Below, piece after piece: positions 14,457 through 22,377 of a DNA stretch of 37,530 nt. The stretch lies in assembly GCF_003287955.1 (NCBI RefSeq), contig NZ_QMKP01000025.1, positions 1 to 37,530 of the forward strand. Direction: 5' to 3'. Position 1 is the first letter of the stretch. Every line of letters starts with the position of its first letter. This stretch comes from Arthrobacter sp. AQ5-06 (lineage in GTDB: Bacteria; Actinomycetota; Actinomycetes; Actinomycetales; Micrococcaceae). The translations under genes were made by a program, and so were the position numbers. The notes beneath the pieces were generated by a model. The model made no database searches. It worked only from the letters and a program-made list of their open reading frames with translations, and was not told the origin of the DNA.

Positions 14457-16589
14457 ATGACCGAAGTAGTGGACCGCCCCACCGGCGAGAACGCAGCCGT
14501 AACCAACGCTGCCGCAGCGAGCCCGGCCGCCAACCGGCAGCCGGCAGCGCAGCCCGCCGTCGACGTTGCCGCACTCGGCGAGCAGCTTTTGGGCAAATGG
14601 GCGGACGCCCGCCGGCACACGCGCGCACTGGCCAGCAGCCCTGCGCTGCACAAGACCGAGGGCCTGACGCACACCGAACACCGGACGCGGACCTTCGGCC
14701 AATTGAAGTTCCTCGTGGACAACAGCGCCGTGCACCGGGCCTTCCCGGCGGCACTGGGCGGTGCCGATGATCATGGCGGCAACGTGGCCGGGTTCGAGGA
14801 ACTGGTCACCGCCGACCCGTCCCTGCAGATCAAGGCCGGTGTCCAGTGGGGCCTGTTCGGCTCGGCCGTGATGCACCTGGGGACGCAGGAGCACCACACC
14901 AAGTGGCTGCCAGGCATCATGAGCCTGGAGATCCCCGGCTGCTTCGCGATGACGGAGACCGGCCACGGTTCCGATGTGGCCAGCATTGCCACCACGGCGA
15001 CGTACAACGCCGAAACCCAGGAATTTGTGGTCCACACACCGTTCCGTGCTGCGTGGAAGGACTACATCGGCAACGCAGCCATCGACGGCCTCGGCGCTGT
15101 CGTCTTCGCCCAGCTCGTGACCCGGGGCGTTAACCATGGCGTGCATGCGTTCTATGTTGACCTCCGGGACCCCCAGACCAAGGAGTTCATGCCCGGGATC
15201 GGTGGTGAGGACGACGGCGTCAAGGGGGGCCTTAACGGGATTGACAACGGCCGGCTGCATTTCGACAATGTCCGCATCCCCCGCACAAACCTCCTGAACC
15301 GCTACGGCGATGTGGCACCGGACGGGACGTACACGTCGTCCATTGCCAGCCCCGGCCGCCGCTTTTTCACCATGCTCGGAACCCTCGTCCAGGGCCGCGT
15401 TTCGCTGGACGGCGCGGCAGTGGCGGCGTCGAAGATCGCCCTGACGGCAGCCATCCGCTACGCCACCGAACGCCGCCAGTTCAACGCGTCGTCCCACACG
15501 GACGAAGAGGTCCTGCTCGATTACCAGCGCCACCAGCGGCGCTTGTTTACCCGGCTGGCCACGACGTATGCCGCGGGCTTCGCGCACGAGCAGCTCCTCC
15601 GGAAATTCGACGACGTCTTTTCCGGCGCCCATGATACCGATGAGGACCGGCAGGACCTGGAGACCCTCGCCGCGGCTCTGAAGCCGCTGAGCACGTGGCA
15701 CGCCCTGGACACCCTGCAGGAATGCCGTGAGGCGTGCGGCGGCGCCGGCTTCCTGATCGAAAACCGCTTCGCCTCCCTGCGGGCGGACCTGGACGTCTAC
15801 GTAACGTTTGAGGGCGACAACACTGTCCTGCTCCAGCTGGTGGCCAAGCGCCTCCTGGCCGACTATGCCAAGGAGTTCAGGAATGTCGATTTCGGCGTCC
15901 TGGCCCGCTACGTAGTGGCCCAGGCCACGGGCGTGGCGATGCATCGCACCGGCCTGCGGCAGGTGGCACAGTTTGTGGCCGATACCGGATCAGTCCAGAA
16001 GGCTGCCAATGCACTCCGCGACGAGGAAGGCCAGCGCGCCCTCCTGACGGACCGCGTCCAGACGATGGTGGCCGACGTCGGGGCGGCCCTGAAAGGCGCC
16101 AACAAGCTGCCCGTCGAAAAGGGAGCGGCCCTCTTCAACCAGCACCAGAACGAGCTGATCGATGCTGCCCAGGCCCACGCCGAGCTCCTGCAATGGGAGG
16201 CGTTCACGGAGGCCCTGGAAGATGCCACGGACCCCGGCACCAAACGGGTCCTGACATGGCTGCGCGACCTTTTCGGCCTTTCGCTGATCGAAAATAACCT
16301 GTCCTGGTACCTGATGAACGGCCGGCTCTCCATGCAACGGGCACGCACTGTGGGTGATTACATCAACCGGCTCCTGGTCAAGATCAGGCCACACGCCCTG
16401 GACCTTGTGGACGCCTTCGGGTATGGCGATGACCACGTGCGGGCAGCGATCGCCACCGGTGCCGAGAAGACCCGGCAGGACGAGGCCCGTGCGTACGGCA
16501 GGGCACAGCGGGCCAGCGGCAGCGCACCCGTCGACGAAAAATCGCTGCTGGCGCGCACCTCGGCCGCCGGCCGCACCCAGCGGAACTGA
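14457..16589 (+). CDS. Acyl-CoA dehydrogenase, acyl-CoA oxidase-like, FadE5 context
   Basis: A 710-residue flavoprotein of the acyl-CoA dehydrogenase/oxidase superfamily. FAD and substrate motifs: FAMTETGHGSDVASIATTAT near residue 165, then RRFFTMLGTLVQGRVSLDGA and ATERRQFN. The block CREACGGAGFLIENRFASLR with VTFEGDNTVLLQLVAKRLL is the acyl-CoA oxidase-type signature; the Glu of FEGDN is the likely catalytic base. About 200 further residues follow, longer than FadE5 and like acyl-CoA oxidases. GAAGGA seven bases before ATG 14457 supports the start. It probably carries out the first oxidation of the pathway completed by the thiolase, FabG4 and MaoC proteins. Oxidase or dehydrogenase chemistry is not settled by sequence. 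Confidence 0.85.
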   Translation: MTEVVDRPTGENAAVTNAAAASPAANRQPAAQPAVDVAALGEQLLGKWADARRHTRALASSPALHKTEGLTHTEHRTRTFGQLKFLVDNSAVHRAFPAALGGADDHGGNVAGFEELVTADPSLQIKAGVQWGLFGSAVMHLGTQEHHTKWLPGIMSLEIPGCFAMTETGHGSDVASIATTATYNAETQEFVVHTPFRAAWKDYIGNAAIDGLGAVVFAQLVTRGVNHGVHAFYVDLRDPQTKEFMPGIGGEDDGVKGGLNGIDNGRLHFDNVRIPRTNLLNRYGDVAPDGTYTSSIASPGRRFFTMLGTLVQGRVSLDGAAVAASKIALTAAIRYATERRQFNASSHTDEEVLLDYQRHQRRLFTRLATTYAAGFAHEQLLRKFDDVFSGAHDTDEDRQDLETLAAALKPLSTWHALDTLQECREACGGAGFLIENRFASLRADLDVYVTFEGDNTVLLQLVAKRLLADYAKEFRNVDFGVLARYVVAQATGVAMHRTGLRQVAQFVADTGSVQKAANALRDEEGQRALLTDRVQTMVADVGAALKGANKLPVEKGAALFNQHQNELIDAAQAHAELLQWEAFTEALEDATDPGTKRVLTWLRDLFGLSLIENNLSWYLMNGRLSMQRARTVGDYINRLLVKIRPHALDLVDAFGYGDDHVRAAIATGAEKTRQDEARAYGRAQRASGSAPVDEKSLLARTSAAGRTQRN

Positions 16590-16620
16590 CCGCCCGCCCC
16601 GCGTTCCTCTGGCGAGGTAA

Positions 16621-16670
16621 ACGCACGACGGCGCCGCTCCCCCTCGGTGGGGAGCGGCGCCGTCGTGCGT
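16621..16670. terminator. Large 22-bp hairpin between convergent genes
   Basis: ACGCACGACGGCGCCGCTCC plus CC at 16621-16642 pairs perfectly with 16649-16670 around CTCGGT. It has only a weak T-run (CGTTTC) on one side. Its place between convergent genes fits a bidirectional terminator. Confidence 0.7.
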
Positions 16671-16705
16671 CGTTTCGTCAGAAGTGCTGCTGTTCCTGAA
16701 GTCCG

Positions 16706-17911
16706 TCAGGCAAGCACTGAGCGGTAGACCTCAAGAGTGGTCTCAGTAATGGATTCCCAGGAGAAGTGCTCCTCAGCGCGGCGGCGGCCGGCCCGGCCCA
16801 TGGCACGTGCCCGTTCGGGATCGGACACCACCTCCGTCAGTGCGGCGGCAAATTCCGTCACGAACTTCTCCGCATCAAGCGGTGTGCCGGTGCCGTCGGT
16901 GACCTGCTCAAGGTCCACCAGCAGACCCGTCTCGCCGTGCTGGACCACCTCAGGAATGCCACCCGTAGCGCTGGCCACCACGGCAGCACCGCAGGCCATC
17001 GCCTCAAGGTTGACGATGCCCAGCGGTTCATAGATGGACGGGCAGGCGAACGCTGTGGCGTGGCTGAGGACCTGGATGAGTTCGTTCCGCGGCAGCATCC
17101 GTTCAATCAGGACGACGCCGGTCCGCTGGCTCTGCAGTTCCTCGATAAGGCGTGCAGTCTCTGCTGCGAGCTCGGGGGTATCCGCCGCCCCAAGGCACAG
17201 CACCAGCTGGACATCGGCCGGAAGCTTCGCAGCGGCACGCAGCAGGTACGGCACACCCTTCTGACGCGTGTTGCGACCGACAAACACCACGCTGGGCTTG
17301 TCCGGGTCAATGCCCAGGGCGCGAACGGCGTCCTGGCTTTCATCCCGCTGCCACAGTTCGACGTCGATGCCGTTGTGGACCACCCTGACCTTGGCAGGGT
17401 CAACGTCGGGGTAGCTGCGGAGGATGTCCTGGCGCATGCCTTCCGAAACGGCGATGATCGCCGCTGCTGCCTCATAGGCAGTCTTCTCAACCCAGGAGGA
17501 CAACGCGTAGCCGCCGCCAAGCTGCTCGGCCTTCCACGGCCTCAAGGGCTCCAGGCTGTGGGCGCTCAATACGTGCGGGATGCCGTGGAGCAGGGACGCC
17601 AAATGGCCGGCCATGTTCGCATACCAGGTGTGCGAATGGACCAGATCGGCGCCTGCTACGTCCGGCACAATACGCAGGTCCACCCCGAGCGTCTGGACAG
17701 CGGCGTTGGCCGATCCCAGGTCTTCGGGGACAGAATAGGACGTCACCCCGGCACCGTGGTAATCGGCGTCGCGGGGCGCCCCGAAGGCACGAACCTGCAG
17801 GTCAACATGCTTACTAAGCACCCTGCTCAATTCGGCCACGTGTACTCCGGCGCCTCCGTAAATCTCCGGCGGGAACTCTTTAGTCACAATGTCTATTCGC
17901 ACGTTACCCAA
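16706..17911 (-). CDS. glgA: Actinobacterial glycogen synthase GlgA (GlgM type)
   Basis: A 401-residue GT4-type glycosyltransferase. The N-terminus has VTKEFPPEIYGGAGVHVAEL, the donor-binding Gly loop. The C-terminal Rossmann domain has FVGRNTRQKGVPYLLRAAAK and the E-x7-E motif in YEPLGIVNLEAMACGAAVVA. Actinobacterial homologues such as mycobacterial Rv1212c make maltose 1-phosphate from ADP-glucose and feed the GlgE route, so the true product may be that rather than long glucan. The start is TTG 17911 (AAGGA upstream) or GTG 17902. It is divergent from glgC, which makes its ADP-glucose. Confidence 0.9.
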   Translation of the reverse strand: MGNVRIDIVTKEFPPEIYGGAGVHVAELSRVLSKHVDLQVRAFGAPRDADYHGAGVTSYSVPEDLGSANAAVQTLGVDLRIVPDVAGADLVHSHTWYANMAGHLASLLHGIPHVLSAHSLEPLRPWKAEQLGGGYALSSWVEKTAYEAAAAIIAVSEGMRQDILRSYPDVDPAKVRVVHNGIDVELWQRDESQDAVRALGIDPDKPSVVFVGRNTRQKGVPYLLRAAAKLPADVQLVLCLGAADTPELAAETARLIEELQSQRTGVVLIERMLPRNELIQVLSHATAFACPSIYEPLGIVNLEAMACGAAVVASATGGIPEVVQHGETGLLVDLEQVTDGTGTPLDAEKFVTEFAAALTEVVSDPERARAMGRAGRRRAEEHFSWESITETTLEVYRSVLA

Positions 17912-18003
17912 GGTAGTCCTTCCGCACTATCTGTTCTAGTGTGAAGGAGTCCGGGCGTGCCGGACTGTTTGGGGAGTTACGAAGGCGTACAGGAGCTACT
18001 ACC
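17912..18003. promoter_or_regulatory. Divergent glgA/glgC control region
   Basis: CACTA (17925-17929) and TAGTG (17937-17941) form a short inverted repeat, with a -10-like TAGTGT facing glgC. Farther on AGTCCGG (17948-17954) pairs with CCGGACT (17960-17966) around GCGTG, so a hairpin or operator lies in the glgC leader. AGGAG at 17991-17995 is the glgC ribosome site. Confidence 0.45.
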
Positions 18004-19419
18004 ATGCCGTTGAATAAAAGAGTCCTGGCCATTGTCCTCGCGGGCGGCGAGGGAAACCGGCTAATGCCACTGACGGCAGACCGGGCGAAACCTGCGGTGC
18101 CTTTTGCCGGCAGTTACCGGCTGATCGACTTTGCGCTGTCCAACCTGGTGAATTCACGCTACTTGCAGATCGTGGTCCTGACCCAGTACAAGTCCCACAG
18201 CCTTGACCGCCATATTTCCGAGACCTGGCGGATGTCCACACAGCTGGGCAATTATGTGGCGTCCGTGCCGGCGCAGCAGCGCGTTGGCAAGAGTTGGTTC
18301 CTCGGCAGCGCCAATGCCATCTACCAGTCCCTGAACCTGATCCATGACGCCAACCCCGACATCGTCGTCGTTGTTGGCGCGGACCACGTGTACCGCATGG
18401 ACTTCGCCCAGATGGTGGAGCAGCACGTGCTCAGCGGCGCCAAGGCCACCGTGGCCGCAGTGCGCCAACCGTTGAACATGGCCAACCAGTTCGGTGTGAT
18501 CGAGGTGGACCAGGAGGACCCGCAGAAGATCGCCGCGTTTGTGGAGAAGCCCGCCACCACTCCTGGGCTCGCCGCTGATCCCTCCCAGTTCCTCGCCTCC
18601 ATGGGCAACTACGTTTTTGACGCCGACGCGTTGGTGGATGCCCTTCACGTTGACGCCGAACGGCTCGACACCAAGCACGACATGGGTGGGGATATCATTC
18701 CCTACTTCGTCAGCCAGGGTGAGGCGGGAGTCTACGACTTCACCCTCAACGACATACCCGGTTCCACCGAACGTGACCGCAACTACTGGCGCGATGTCGG
18801 CACCATCGACTCGTTCTACGACGCACACATGGACCTGATCTCGCCCGTGCCGATTTTTAATCTGTACAACTCGGAATGGCCCATCTACACGCGGCAGAGC
18901 ATCTCGCCGCCTGCTAAGTTCGTCCGCGGCGAGGGCAACACAGTCGGCTCGGCATTGGATTCGATCGTTGCGAGCGGGACCGTGATCTCCGGAGGCATAG
19001 TGGAGGGTTCCGTCCTCTCCAATGACGTCTTTGTCGGCAGATCCAGCCGCGTGCTCGACTCAGTGCTGATGGACAAGGTCAACATCGGCGAAGGTGCCGT
19101 CGTAAAGCGCGCCATCATCGACAAATACGTCAAGGTCCCGCCGGGCGCCGCGATCGGCCTCGATGCTGAGCTTGACCGGTCCCGCGGCTTCAAGGTCACC
19201 GACTCAGGCATCACCGTGCTGTCGAAGGGGCAGGTAGTCCCCGAACCGGAGGACGCCGAGCGCGCCCTGTCGGCTGCCAACCTCATCCTTGTGCCGGATG
19301 CAGTCAGGGCCGCCACGGAAATGTGGCCCGAGTTGCAGGAGTCGGTAGACAAGGTTGCCGAAGTCCAGGCCGCCGCCGTCGGCGTGACAATCCCGGGCTC
19401 ACGGTCAACCAGGGCGTAG
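18004..19419 (+). CDS. glgC: Glucose-1-phosphate adenylyltransferase
   Basis: A 471-residue ADP-glucose pyrophosphorylase that makes ADP-glucose from ATP and glucose 1-phosphate, the committed step to glycogen. It begins MPLNKRVLAIVLAGGEGNRL with the nucleotide-binding Gly loop, then PLTADRAKPAVPFAGSYRLI. Further conserved parts are VVVGADHVYRMDF, the sugar-phosphate FVEKPATTPG, and the C-terminal left-handed beta-helix with GGIVEGSVLSNDVFVGRSSR. ATG 18004 has AGGAG eight bases upstream, preferred over an in-frame GTG at 17941 inside the promoter. It is divergent from glgA. Confidence 0.95.
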   Translation: MPLNKRVLAIVLAGGEGNRLMPLTADRAKPAVPFAGSYRLIDFALSNLVNSRYLQIVVLTQYKSHSLDRHISETWRMSTQLGNYVASVPAQQRVGKSWFLGSANAIYQSLNLIHDANPDIVVVVGADHVYRMDFAQMVEQHVLSGAKATVAAVRQPLNMANQFGVIEVDQEDPQKIAAFVEKPATTPGLAADPSQFLASMGNYVFDADALVDALHVDAERLDTKHDMGGDIIPYFVSQGEAGVYDFTLNDIPGSTERDRNYWRDVGTIDSFYDAHMDLISPVPIFNLYNSEWPIYTRQSISPPAKFVRGEGNTVGSALDSIVASGTVISGGIVEGSVLSNDVFVGRSSRVLDSVLMDKVNIGEGAVVKRAIIDKYVKVPPGAAIGLDAELDRSRGFKVTDSGITVLSKGQVVPEPEDAERALSAANLILVPDAVRAATEMWPELQESVDKVAEVQAAAVGVTIPGSRSTRA

Positions 19420-19455
19420 CGCCCGGCGCCGTCGGGCCGGGCTCTCCGTAGGCTG

Positions 19456-19461
19456 TAAAAT
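19456..19461 (+). promoter_or_regulatory. -10 hexamer TAAAAT, leaderless start
   Basis: TAAAAT ends seven bases before ATG 19469, which has no ribosome site. Confidence 0.45.
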
Positions 19462-19468
19462 TGGGGCA

Positions 19469-20932
19469 ATGAGCTCCCCCGATCTGTCAGCCGGACTGAC
19501 GCCTGAGGAAATCCAGGCCTGCCTCAAGGTTCTGAACACCATCCACGTCTACGACGAGGAACACCCGGACTATGTTTCGGTGCGCCGTGCCACTGGAAAA
19601 ATGTTCAAGGCCGTGAAGCGTCACCGCCGTGTCACCAAACGTGACCTGATCTCCGAAGCCGACCGGGCGGTCCTGGCCCAGACGGCCACCGCAGCACCGG
19701 ACCGCATCGACGACGAGACGCGGGGCAACAAGCTGGAGACCTCGGCGACGGGCAAGGTGGCCGGGCACCTGATCCGTTCCCGCCCCTGCTATATCTGCAA
19801 GAAGCACTACACGCAGGTGGACGCTTTCTATCATCAGCTCTGTCCGGAATGCGCCGCCTTCAGCCACAGCAAGCGGGATGCCCGCACCGACCTGACAGGC
19901 CGGAGTGCGCTGCTCACCGGCGGGCGCGCCAAAATCGGCATGTACATCGCGCTGCGCCTGCTCCGGGACGGCGCCCACACCACCATCACCACCCGGTTCC
20001 CCAAAGACGCCGCGCGCCGTTTCGCGGCCATGGAGGACAGCGGCGACTGGCTGCACCGGCTCCGGATTGTGGGCATCGACCTGCGCGACCCGTCACAGGT
20101 GATGGCCCTGACGGATTCGCTCAACGCCGCGGGCCCCCTGGACGTCATTATCAACAACGCCGCCCAGACCGTGCGCCGATCCGGCAACGCCTACAAACCC
20201 CTGGTTGACGCCGAAGACGAGCCGTTGCCCGCCGCGCTGGAGCCGGCCAACGGCGGACCGGAACTGGTGACGTTCGGCCACGCCCACGACAAACACCCCC
20301 TCGCCCTGGCGAGCAGTGTCACCGATCACCCGGTGCTGGCCGGCGACGCCATCACCTCACTGGCGCTCTCCACCGGCTCGGCCTCGCTGGAGCGGATCGC
20401 CTCTGGTACTGCGATCGACGCCGGTGGGCTCGTTCCGGACCTGGCCGACATCAACAGCTGGACCCAGGTGGTGGACGAGGTTGACCCCCTGGAAATGCTG
20501 GAAGTCCAACTCTGCAACGTCACGGCCCCGTTCCTGCTGGTCAGCAGGCTCCGGGACGCCATGAAACGCTCCACGGCGCACCGGAAGTACATTGTCAACG
20601 TCTCCGCCATGGAAGGCCAGTTCTCCCGCGCCTACAAAGGCCCCGGACATCCGCACACCAACATGGCCAAGGCAGCCCTGAACATGATGACCCGGACCAG
20701 CGCCCAGGAAATGCTGGACGCCGACGGGATCCTGATGACCGCAGTGGACACCGGCTGGATCACCGACGAACGCCCGCACTTCACCAAGGTCCGGCTCATG
20801 GAGGAGGGCTTCCACGCACCCCTGGACCTGGTGGACGGCGCCGCCCGCGTCTACGATCCGATCGTGATGGGCGAAAACGGCGAGGACCAGTACGGGGTCT
20901 TCCTGAAGGACTACAAGCCCAGCCCCTGGTAG
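19469..20932 (+). CDS. SDR protein with N-terminal zinc ribbon, altered active site
   Basis: A 487-residue protein of the short-chain dehydrogenase/reductase superfamily with a 140-residue N-terminal extension. The extension contains CYIC and CPEC (Cys107, Cys110, Cys125, Cys128), a probable zinc ribbon. The Rossmann part starts LTGRSALLTGGRAKIGMYIA and has VIINNAAQTVRRSG with the NNA motif. A Ser of VNVSAMEGQFSRA stands in the catalytic position, but the expected Y-x3-K is T-x3-K in PHTNMAKAALNMMTRTSAQE, so the normal catalytic Tyr is missing. A Tyr in SRAYKGPG just upstream could stand in. The reaction is unknown. A TAAAAT hexamer seven bases before ATG 19469 suggests a leaderless mRNA. Confidence 0.8.
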   Translation: MSSPDLSAGLTPEEIQACLKVLNTIHVYDEEHPDYVSVRRATGKMFKAVKRHRRVTKRDLISEADRAVLAQTATAAPDRIDDETRGNKLETSATGKVAGHLIRSRPCYICKKHYTQVDAFYHQLCPECAAFSHSKRDARTDLTGRSALLTGGRAKIGMYIALRLLRDGAHTTITTRFPKDAARRFAAMEDSGDWLHRLRIVGIDLRDPSQVMALTDSLNAAGPLDVIINNAAQTVRRSGNAYKPLVDAEDEPLPAALEPANGGPELVTFGHAHDKHPLALASSVTDHPVLAGDAITSLALSTGSASLERIASGTAIDAGGLVPDLADINSWTQVVDEVDPLEMLEVQLCNVTAPFLLVSRLRDAMKRSTAHRKYIVNVSAMEGQFSRAYKGPGHPHTNMAKAALNMMTRTSAQEMLDADGILMTAVDTGWITDERPHFTKVRLMEEGFHAPLDLVDGAARVYDPIVMGENGEDQYGVFLKDYKPSPW

Positions 20933-20964
20933 GACGGACGCTGTCCTGGCCGGGGTGTTGGGCG

Positions 20965-20970
20965 TAGGCT
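20965..20970 (+). promoter_or_regulatory. -10 hexamer TAGGCT, leaderless start
   Basis: TAGGCT ends seven bases before ATG 20978; no ribosome site is seen. Confidence 0.4.
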
Positions 20971-20977
20971 CGGCGGC

Positions 20978-21490
20978 ATGAGCAGCGAAGCAACGTCCAC
21001 CGGGTCAACGTCCAGCGAACCAACGTCCAGCGAGTCAACGCCCCAGGTTCAGAACCTGGAACACCACGAATGCTGGGCACTGTTGCGGACGGTCTCCGTA
21101 GGCAGGCTGGCCGTCCTGGTGGACGGCCAGCCTGATATCTTCCCCATCAACTACACGGTGGATGGCGGAACTCTAGTCTTCCGCACCGGCGCAGGAACCA
21201 AGCTGGCCGCCGCCTCGGGAGGTGCCGCTGTAGCGTTGGAGGCCGACGGCGTGGATGCCGACAGCGGCTTGGCCTGGAGCGTGGTGGTCAAGGGACCGGC
21301 TAAGGCCATTACAGGAACCGAGGGCATCCTGGACTCCGCGGCCCTGTATCTCTTCCCATGGCAGGCCGGGAAGAAGGACACGTTTGTCCGGGTAAGCCCG
21401 GGCACTGTGACCGGGCGCCGGTTCAAAGTCACTGCGCCCATGAACTGGTGGACCCAGCTCAGCGGGGTGGCCAAGACGGCCCCGGAGTAG
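20978..21490 (+). CDS. Pyridoxamine 5'-phosphate oxidase-fold flavoprotein
   Basis: A 170-residue split-barrel protein of the PPOX superfamily, which binds FMN or F420. The core runs from ECWALLRTVSVGRLAVLVDG, through PDIFPINYTVDGGTLVFRTG, to LAWSVVVKGPAKAI. The C-terminus ends FKVTAPMNWWTQLSG. The N-terminal 22 residues are a Ser/Thr-rich tail coded by near-exact 15-base repeats (CAACGTCCAGCGA and variants at about 20992-21042), probably disordered. Substrate unknown; such proteins often act as small flavin reductases. It follows the SDR gene by 45 bp with its own promoter-like hexamer. Confidence 0.8.
   Translation: MSSEATSTGSTSSEPTSSESTPQVQNLEHHECWALLRTVSVGRLAVLVDGQPDIFPINYTVDGGTLVFRTGAGTKLAAASGGAAVALEADGVDADSGLAWSVVVKGPAKAITGTEGILDSAALYLFPWQAGKKDTFVRVSPGTVTGRRFKVTAPMNWWTQLSGVAKTAPE
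20992..21042 (+). repeat. 15-bp tandem repeat in the PPOX gene 5' end
   Basis: About three units of 15 bases built on CAACGTCCAGCGA encode S-T/E-S/P-type pentapeptides. It is in frame, so copy-number change would only lengthen or shorten a flexible tail. Confidence 0.65.
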
Positions 21491-21525
21491 CAGCACTGGC
21501 CGGAAGAGGAAACGTCCCCTCCCGC

Positions 21526-22377
21526 CTAGGCGAGGCGGGTGATTTCCACGCTCACGCTGAGCGCCGATCCTCCACCGCCAGACAGGATACCTTTTAGCGG
21601 CGGAACGTCCCGGTAGTCCCGGCCTCTGGCCACGGTGACGTGGTAATCGCCTGCCGGCTTGTGGTTTGTGGGATCCCAGCTGCGCCAGTCCCCGTCCCAG
21701 AACTCCAGCCACGCATGTGACTGGCCGGCGACTGTCTCTCCGATGGCCGCCGTCGACCTCGGGTGCAGGTAACCGGAGACGTACCGGGCGGGAATGCCAC
21801 AGCTGCGCAGCGCGCCGATGGCGAGGTGCGCGAGGTCCTGGCAGACGCCCTGCCGCTGGCCCCACGCTTCCTCGGCGTTGGTGGTGACCGCGGTGGAACC
21901 GGACATGTACGTCATCTCGCCGCGCATCCATTCGAAGATGGCCATGGCTGCCTCGTGCGGGTTCTTGCCCTCTACGACATCTGGAATGATTCCCAAGACC
22001 TCGTCGCCGGGACCGCTCAGCTGGGACTGCGGCAGCCAGTCGCTGAACGTGTTCAGCGACACCTCCGACGCCAGGACGTCCCAGTCCGCAATGTCAGCGT
22101 CGGCGGGGATTTTTTCAGCCCGGTGAACTTCAACGGTGATGTTGGAAACGACTTCTAGGTGGTCGTGCGGCATCTGCATGTCGAAGGCTGTGACCCGTGT
22201 GCCCCAGTAGTCCCGGTAGTTGCTCACCGCCGCCTGCGACGGCGAGACCTTGAGTACGGATTCAAGAACCACCTGCTGGGGATCGGTCAGGGGCGTCATG
22301 CGGGCCTCGTTGTATGAGAGCGTGACGCGCTTGTTGTACTTGTAGGCCGTGGTGTGGATGATGCTCAGCCGGGTCAT
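21526..22377 (-). CDS. Transglutaminase-like cysteine protease-fold protein
   Basis: A 283-residue protein. The N-terminal half is the bacterial transglutaminase-associated beta domain (RLSIIHTTAYKYNKRVTLSY). The catalytic core has the Cys in GQRQGVCQDLAHLAIGALRS, then CGIPARYVSGYLHP, His in GQSHAWLEFWDGDWRSW and Asp in WDPTNH. Such proteins act as peptidases or amide-forming enzymes. It is last of three minus-strand genes, and its start overlaps the alpha-E stop by four bases (ATGA), so the two are probably co-translated. The family is often found beside alpha-E and circularly permuted ATP-grasp genes, as here. Confidence 0.9.
   Translation of the reverse strand: MTRLSIIHTTAYKYNKRVTLSYNEARMTPLTDPQQVVLESVLKVSPSQAAVSNYRDYWGTRVTAFDMQMPHDHLEVVSNITVEVHRAEKIPADADIADWDVLASEVSLNTFSDWLPQSQLSGPGDEVLGIIPDVVEGKNPHEAAMAIFEWMRGEMTYMSGSTAVTTNAEEAWGQRQGVCQDLAHLAIGALRSCGIPARYVSGYLHPRSTAAIGETVAGQSHAWLEFWDGDWRSWDPTNHKPAGDYHVTVARGRDYRDVPPLKGILSGGGGSALSVSVEITRLA

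Noticed and set aside
14433..15944. Long open frame of about 500 codons on the minus strand
   Set aside because: It lies antisense to the acyl-CoA dehydrogenase and its protein is a Gly/Arg/His-rich translation typical of the shadow frame in high-GC DNA, with no domain.
16766..17944. Open frame of 392 codons on the plus strand
   Set aside because: It is antisense to glgA and runs into the shared promoter; no recognisable domain.
21521..21539. CCCGCC-GGCGGG hairpin between the PPOX and transglutaminase genes
   Set aside because: It overlaps the transglutaminase stop codon, has short arms and no T-run; too weak to call a terminator.
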